The notes beneath the pieces are model-generated. The model was not told the DNA's origin, ran no database searches, and saw only the letters and a program-made list of their open reading frames with translations. Positions 62,394 to 64,000 of a stretch of DNA of 64,000 nucleotides are shown here, in pieces. How positions within the stretch are numbered: position 1 is the stretch's first letter; every line of letters starts with the position of its first letter. The DNA is from Cloacibacterium normanense (GTDB lineage Bacteria > Bacteroidota > Bacteroidia > Flavobacteriales > Weeksellaceae). Made by a program: the position numbers and the translations under genes. The stretch lies in NCBI RefSeq assembly GCF_003860565.1, contig NZ_CP034157.1:682001-746000 (forward strand), read 5' to 3'.

Positions 62394-62996
62394 ATGAGTT
62401 TTATTATAGATCAAGAATTTAGTTTTAACACAAATGCTGAGTTAAAAAAATACAAAAAAGATGAGCTTATCCAAAGCGAAGGAAATTATTCGCATTCGTT
62501 TTATTATTTGGTAAAAGGAGAACTTTCTGTCTTTCACTTTACCGAAGAAGGTAAAGAATTTTTGCAACACAAAGTGTTTGACCAAAGTTTTTTCGGGGAG
62601 CCAGCGGTTCTGTTAGGGAGACCTTTTCCGGGAAATGTAGTGGTGACTTCAGAATGTGCAGAAGTTTACAAAATCAACAAAGATAATTTCCTCAATTATC
62701 TGAAACAAAAACCAGACTTACTCATAGAATTTACCAAGTCTATTGCCGAAAAATCCATTAGCAAAAGCAATTCTATTAAAAATATTGTTTTCCTGAATCC
62801 TGAGAACAGAATTTTCAGCCAACTCTGCGATTATAAAAAGCAAAAAAGCTGTGGCGAAGAAAAAATTCTGATAAACATCACCCGAAAAGAACTTTCGAAC
62901 ATGACGGGTCTCAGAACCGAAACCATCATCAGAACCGTAAAAAAAATGGAAAGAGATGGCAAGTTAGAAATCAGAAATGGTAAAATTTATTTCTAG
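62394..62996 (+). CDS. Crp/Fnr family transcriptional regulator
   Basis: The 200-residue protein has a cyclic-nucleotide-binding-like barrel (YYLVKGELSVFHFTEEGKEFL, FGEPAVLLGRPFPGNVV), a dimer helix and a winged helix with ITRKELSNMTGLRTETIIRTVKKM. There is no N-terminal cysteine cluster, so an FNR-type Fe-S cluster is unlikely; the PFPGN loop differs from the cAMP-binding consensus. It may respond to redox or nitrogen-oxide signals, by neighbourhood only. A CRP-like palindrome follows the gene. Confidence 0.88.
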   Translation: MSFIIDQEFSFNTNAELKKYKKDELIQSEGNYSHSFYYLVKGELSVFHFTEEGKEFLQHKVFDQSFFGEPAVLLGRPFPGNVVVTSECAEVYKINKDNFLNYLKQKPDLLIEFTKSIAEKSISKSNSIKNIVFLNPENRIFSQLCDYKKQKSCGEEKILINITRKELSNMTGLRTETIIRTVKKMERDGKLEIRNGKIYF

Positions 62997-63000
62997 CCGC

Positions 63001-63016
63001 TGTGATTACAGTCATA
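63001..63016. promoter_or_regulatory. CRP/FNR-like palindrome between the regulator and the membrane protein
   Basis: TGTGA-TTACAG-TCATA matches TGTGA-N6-TCACA in nine of ten arm positions and lies 34 bases before the next start codon. It is a likely site for the adjacent Crp/Fnr protein. Confidence 0.5.
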
Positions 63017-63049
63017 GAATGAGCGTTTTAATTTCTCTAATTTTAGGGC

Positions 63050-64000
63050 ATGAAAAATCAAGCATTCTTACTTAAGTTTTCTATTTTCAGTTTTGTAATC
63101 GTTGCGATTTTAGGCGTATTGATGCGCTATAAAATTGCCTTTTCTTTGCCTTTTGTAGAACAAAAACATCTGCAAGAAGCGCATTCTCATTTTGCTTTTT
63201 ACGGCTTCATCACTTCTTGCATTTACATTTTAGTAGCACAATATCTAAGCAAAACCGTAGAAGAAATTCAGATGAAAAAATACCAAATATTGATTGGGGT
63301 TAATTTTTTCGCTTCTTACGGAATGCTGTTGAGTTTTCTCTATGCAGGATATTATTGGTTGTCCATCATTTTTTCCACCATCGCTTTGCTGAATAGTTTT
63401 GTGTACTATTTTTTCTTGTACAGAGACCTTAAAAACCTTCAGGAAACCTCCAAAATTTGGTTTTTAGCGGCTTTTTTCTTTGCCGTATTGTCTTCATTAG
63501 GTGTTTTTACATTGAGTTATATGATGGCGAGTAAAAATGTGGTACAGGAATTATATTTAGCGTCTACCTATTTTTATCTGCATTTTCAGTACAACGGATT
63601 TTTTATTTTTTCATGTTTAGGTTTGCTCTTTTATCACCTGAAAGAAAAAGGAATTCTGATCAGTTCAAAAGAAAACAGAAATATATTTTGGTTGTTGTTT
63701 ATAGGTTGTTTCGTAGGCTTTGGTTTATCGGTTTTATGGTTGAAACTGCCTGTTTGGATTTATCTAGTCATTGTTTTAGCAACACTTGCTCAAACTCATG
63801 GCGCTTTTGTGTTTTTTAAATGGATAAAAAATCAATGGCCAAAGATAAAAACCACTACCAATGCTTTACAGAGATTTGTTTTCATCTATGTAGGCTTTGC
63901 TTTTGCGGTGAAAATTTTATTGCAGTTGGGTTCTGTCATTCCAGCGGTTTCTCAATTTGCGTTTGGTTTTAGAAACGTGGTAATTGCGTATTTACACTTG
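63050..64000 (+). CDS. Polytopic membrane protein, cut by the window end
   Basis: The open frame (317 codons to the edge, no stop) starts MKNQAFLLKFSIFSFVIVAIL and has about nine hydrophobic helices. The piece KHLQEAHSHFAFYGFITSCIY resembles the helix around a haem-ligand histidine in haem-copper oxidase or NorB/NnrS-like proteins. Later parts include YLHFQYNGFFIFSCLGL and LATLAQTHGAFVFFKW, again with spaced histidines. A role in respiration or nitric oxide handling is an inference. The C-terminus is unseen. Confidence 0.65.
   Translation, partial: MKNQAFLLKFSIFSFVIVAILGVLMRYKIAFSLPFVEQKHLQEAHSHFAFYGFITSCIYILVAQYLSKTVEEIQMKKYQILIGVNFFASYGMLLSFLYAGYYWLSIIFSTIALLNSFVYYFFLYRDLKNLQETSKIWFLAAFFFAVLSSLGVFTLSYMMASKNVVQELYLASTYFYLHFQYNGFFIFSCLGLLFYHLKEKGILISSKENRNIFWLLFIGCFVGFGLSVLWLKLPVWIYLVIVLATLAQTHGAFVFFKWIKNQWPKIKTTTNALQRFVFIYVGFAFAVKILLQLGSVIPAVSQFAFGFRNVVIAYLHL

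Overview
The window is AT-rich bacterial DNA from the Bacteroidota, most likely class Flavobacteriia and the Chryseobacterium/Cloacibacterium-like Weeksellaceae. Supporting signs are a type IX secretion gene (porQ), a SusC/SusD locus, TamL- and LptF-type envelope genes, a CcsBA fusion, Lys/Asn/Ile-rich proteins, and many promoters of the Bacteroidota form TTTG-N19-TAnnTTTG instead of sigma70 boxes. The genus is an inference.

Layout. 0-6 kb: an F-type ATP synthase operon (accessory genes, then atpB-E-F-H-A-G) without the beta and epsilon genes. 6-6.45 kb: a gene-free stretch with what looks like a complete small-RNA unit (palindromic operator, promoter, predicted pseudoknot, U-tract). 6.5-8.2 kb: a CNNM/CBS membrane protein and clpS. 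8.27-8.41 kb: a nested palindromic REP-like element. 8.4-17.9 kb: mostly envelope and housekeeping genes (M28 peptidase, TamL, RNA methyltransferase, lipid kinase, MscS cluster, cmk). 18.0-20.9 kb: a small accessory block (frameshifted YcxB-like gene, ParDE toxin-antitoxin, DUF4365 protein) lying between cmk and porQ. 22.1-23.4 kb: pyrH and frr. 23.4-24.9 kb: an IS3-family (IS150-type) element inserted in the loop of what was the frr terminator. 24.9-30 kb: ftsK, an unknown gene, lolA, lptF. 30.3-40.2 kb: ccsBA, cupin, hydrolase, Lrp regulator, HAD, a restriction-endonuclease-like protein, holA, YitT, trxB, crcB. 40.3 kb: tRNA-Ser(UGA).

40.8-55.6 kb is a polysaccharide utilisation locus: a SusR-like membrane regulator, a secreted clan GH-D hydrolase with two starch-binding-like modules and a T9SS sorting tail, SusC, SusD, a SusE-like lipoprotein with three binding repeats, a GH31 alpha-glucosidase and an inverting GH97 alpha-glucosidase. 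Together they indicate capture, surface cleavage and periplasmic breakdown of an alpha-glucan. The hydrolase's sorting tail ties it functionally to the T9SS, of which PorQ is part. 56.0-62.2 kb is an RND efflux operon (GbsR/MarR regulator, adaptor, pump, outer-membrane factor) with a clear palindromic operator. The window ends with a Crp/Fnr regulator whose promoter nearly abuts its start codon, and a truncated polytopic membrane protein.

The most unusual signals are non-coding: the pseudoknotted RNA unit, the IS in a terminator loop (and a 45-bp near-perfect palindrome inside its transposase gene), nested inverted repeats at 8.3, 20.8 and 55.7 kb, and several families of low-complexity 'word' repeats between genes. 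All calls come from reading the sequence; no search was run.
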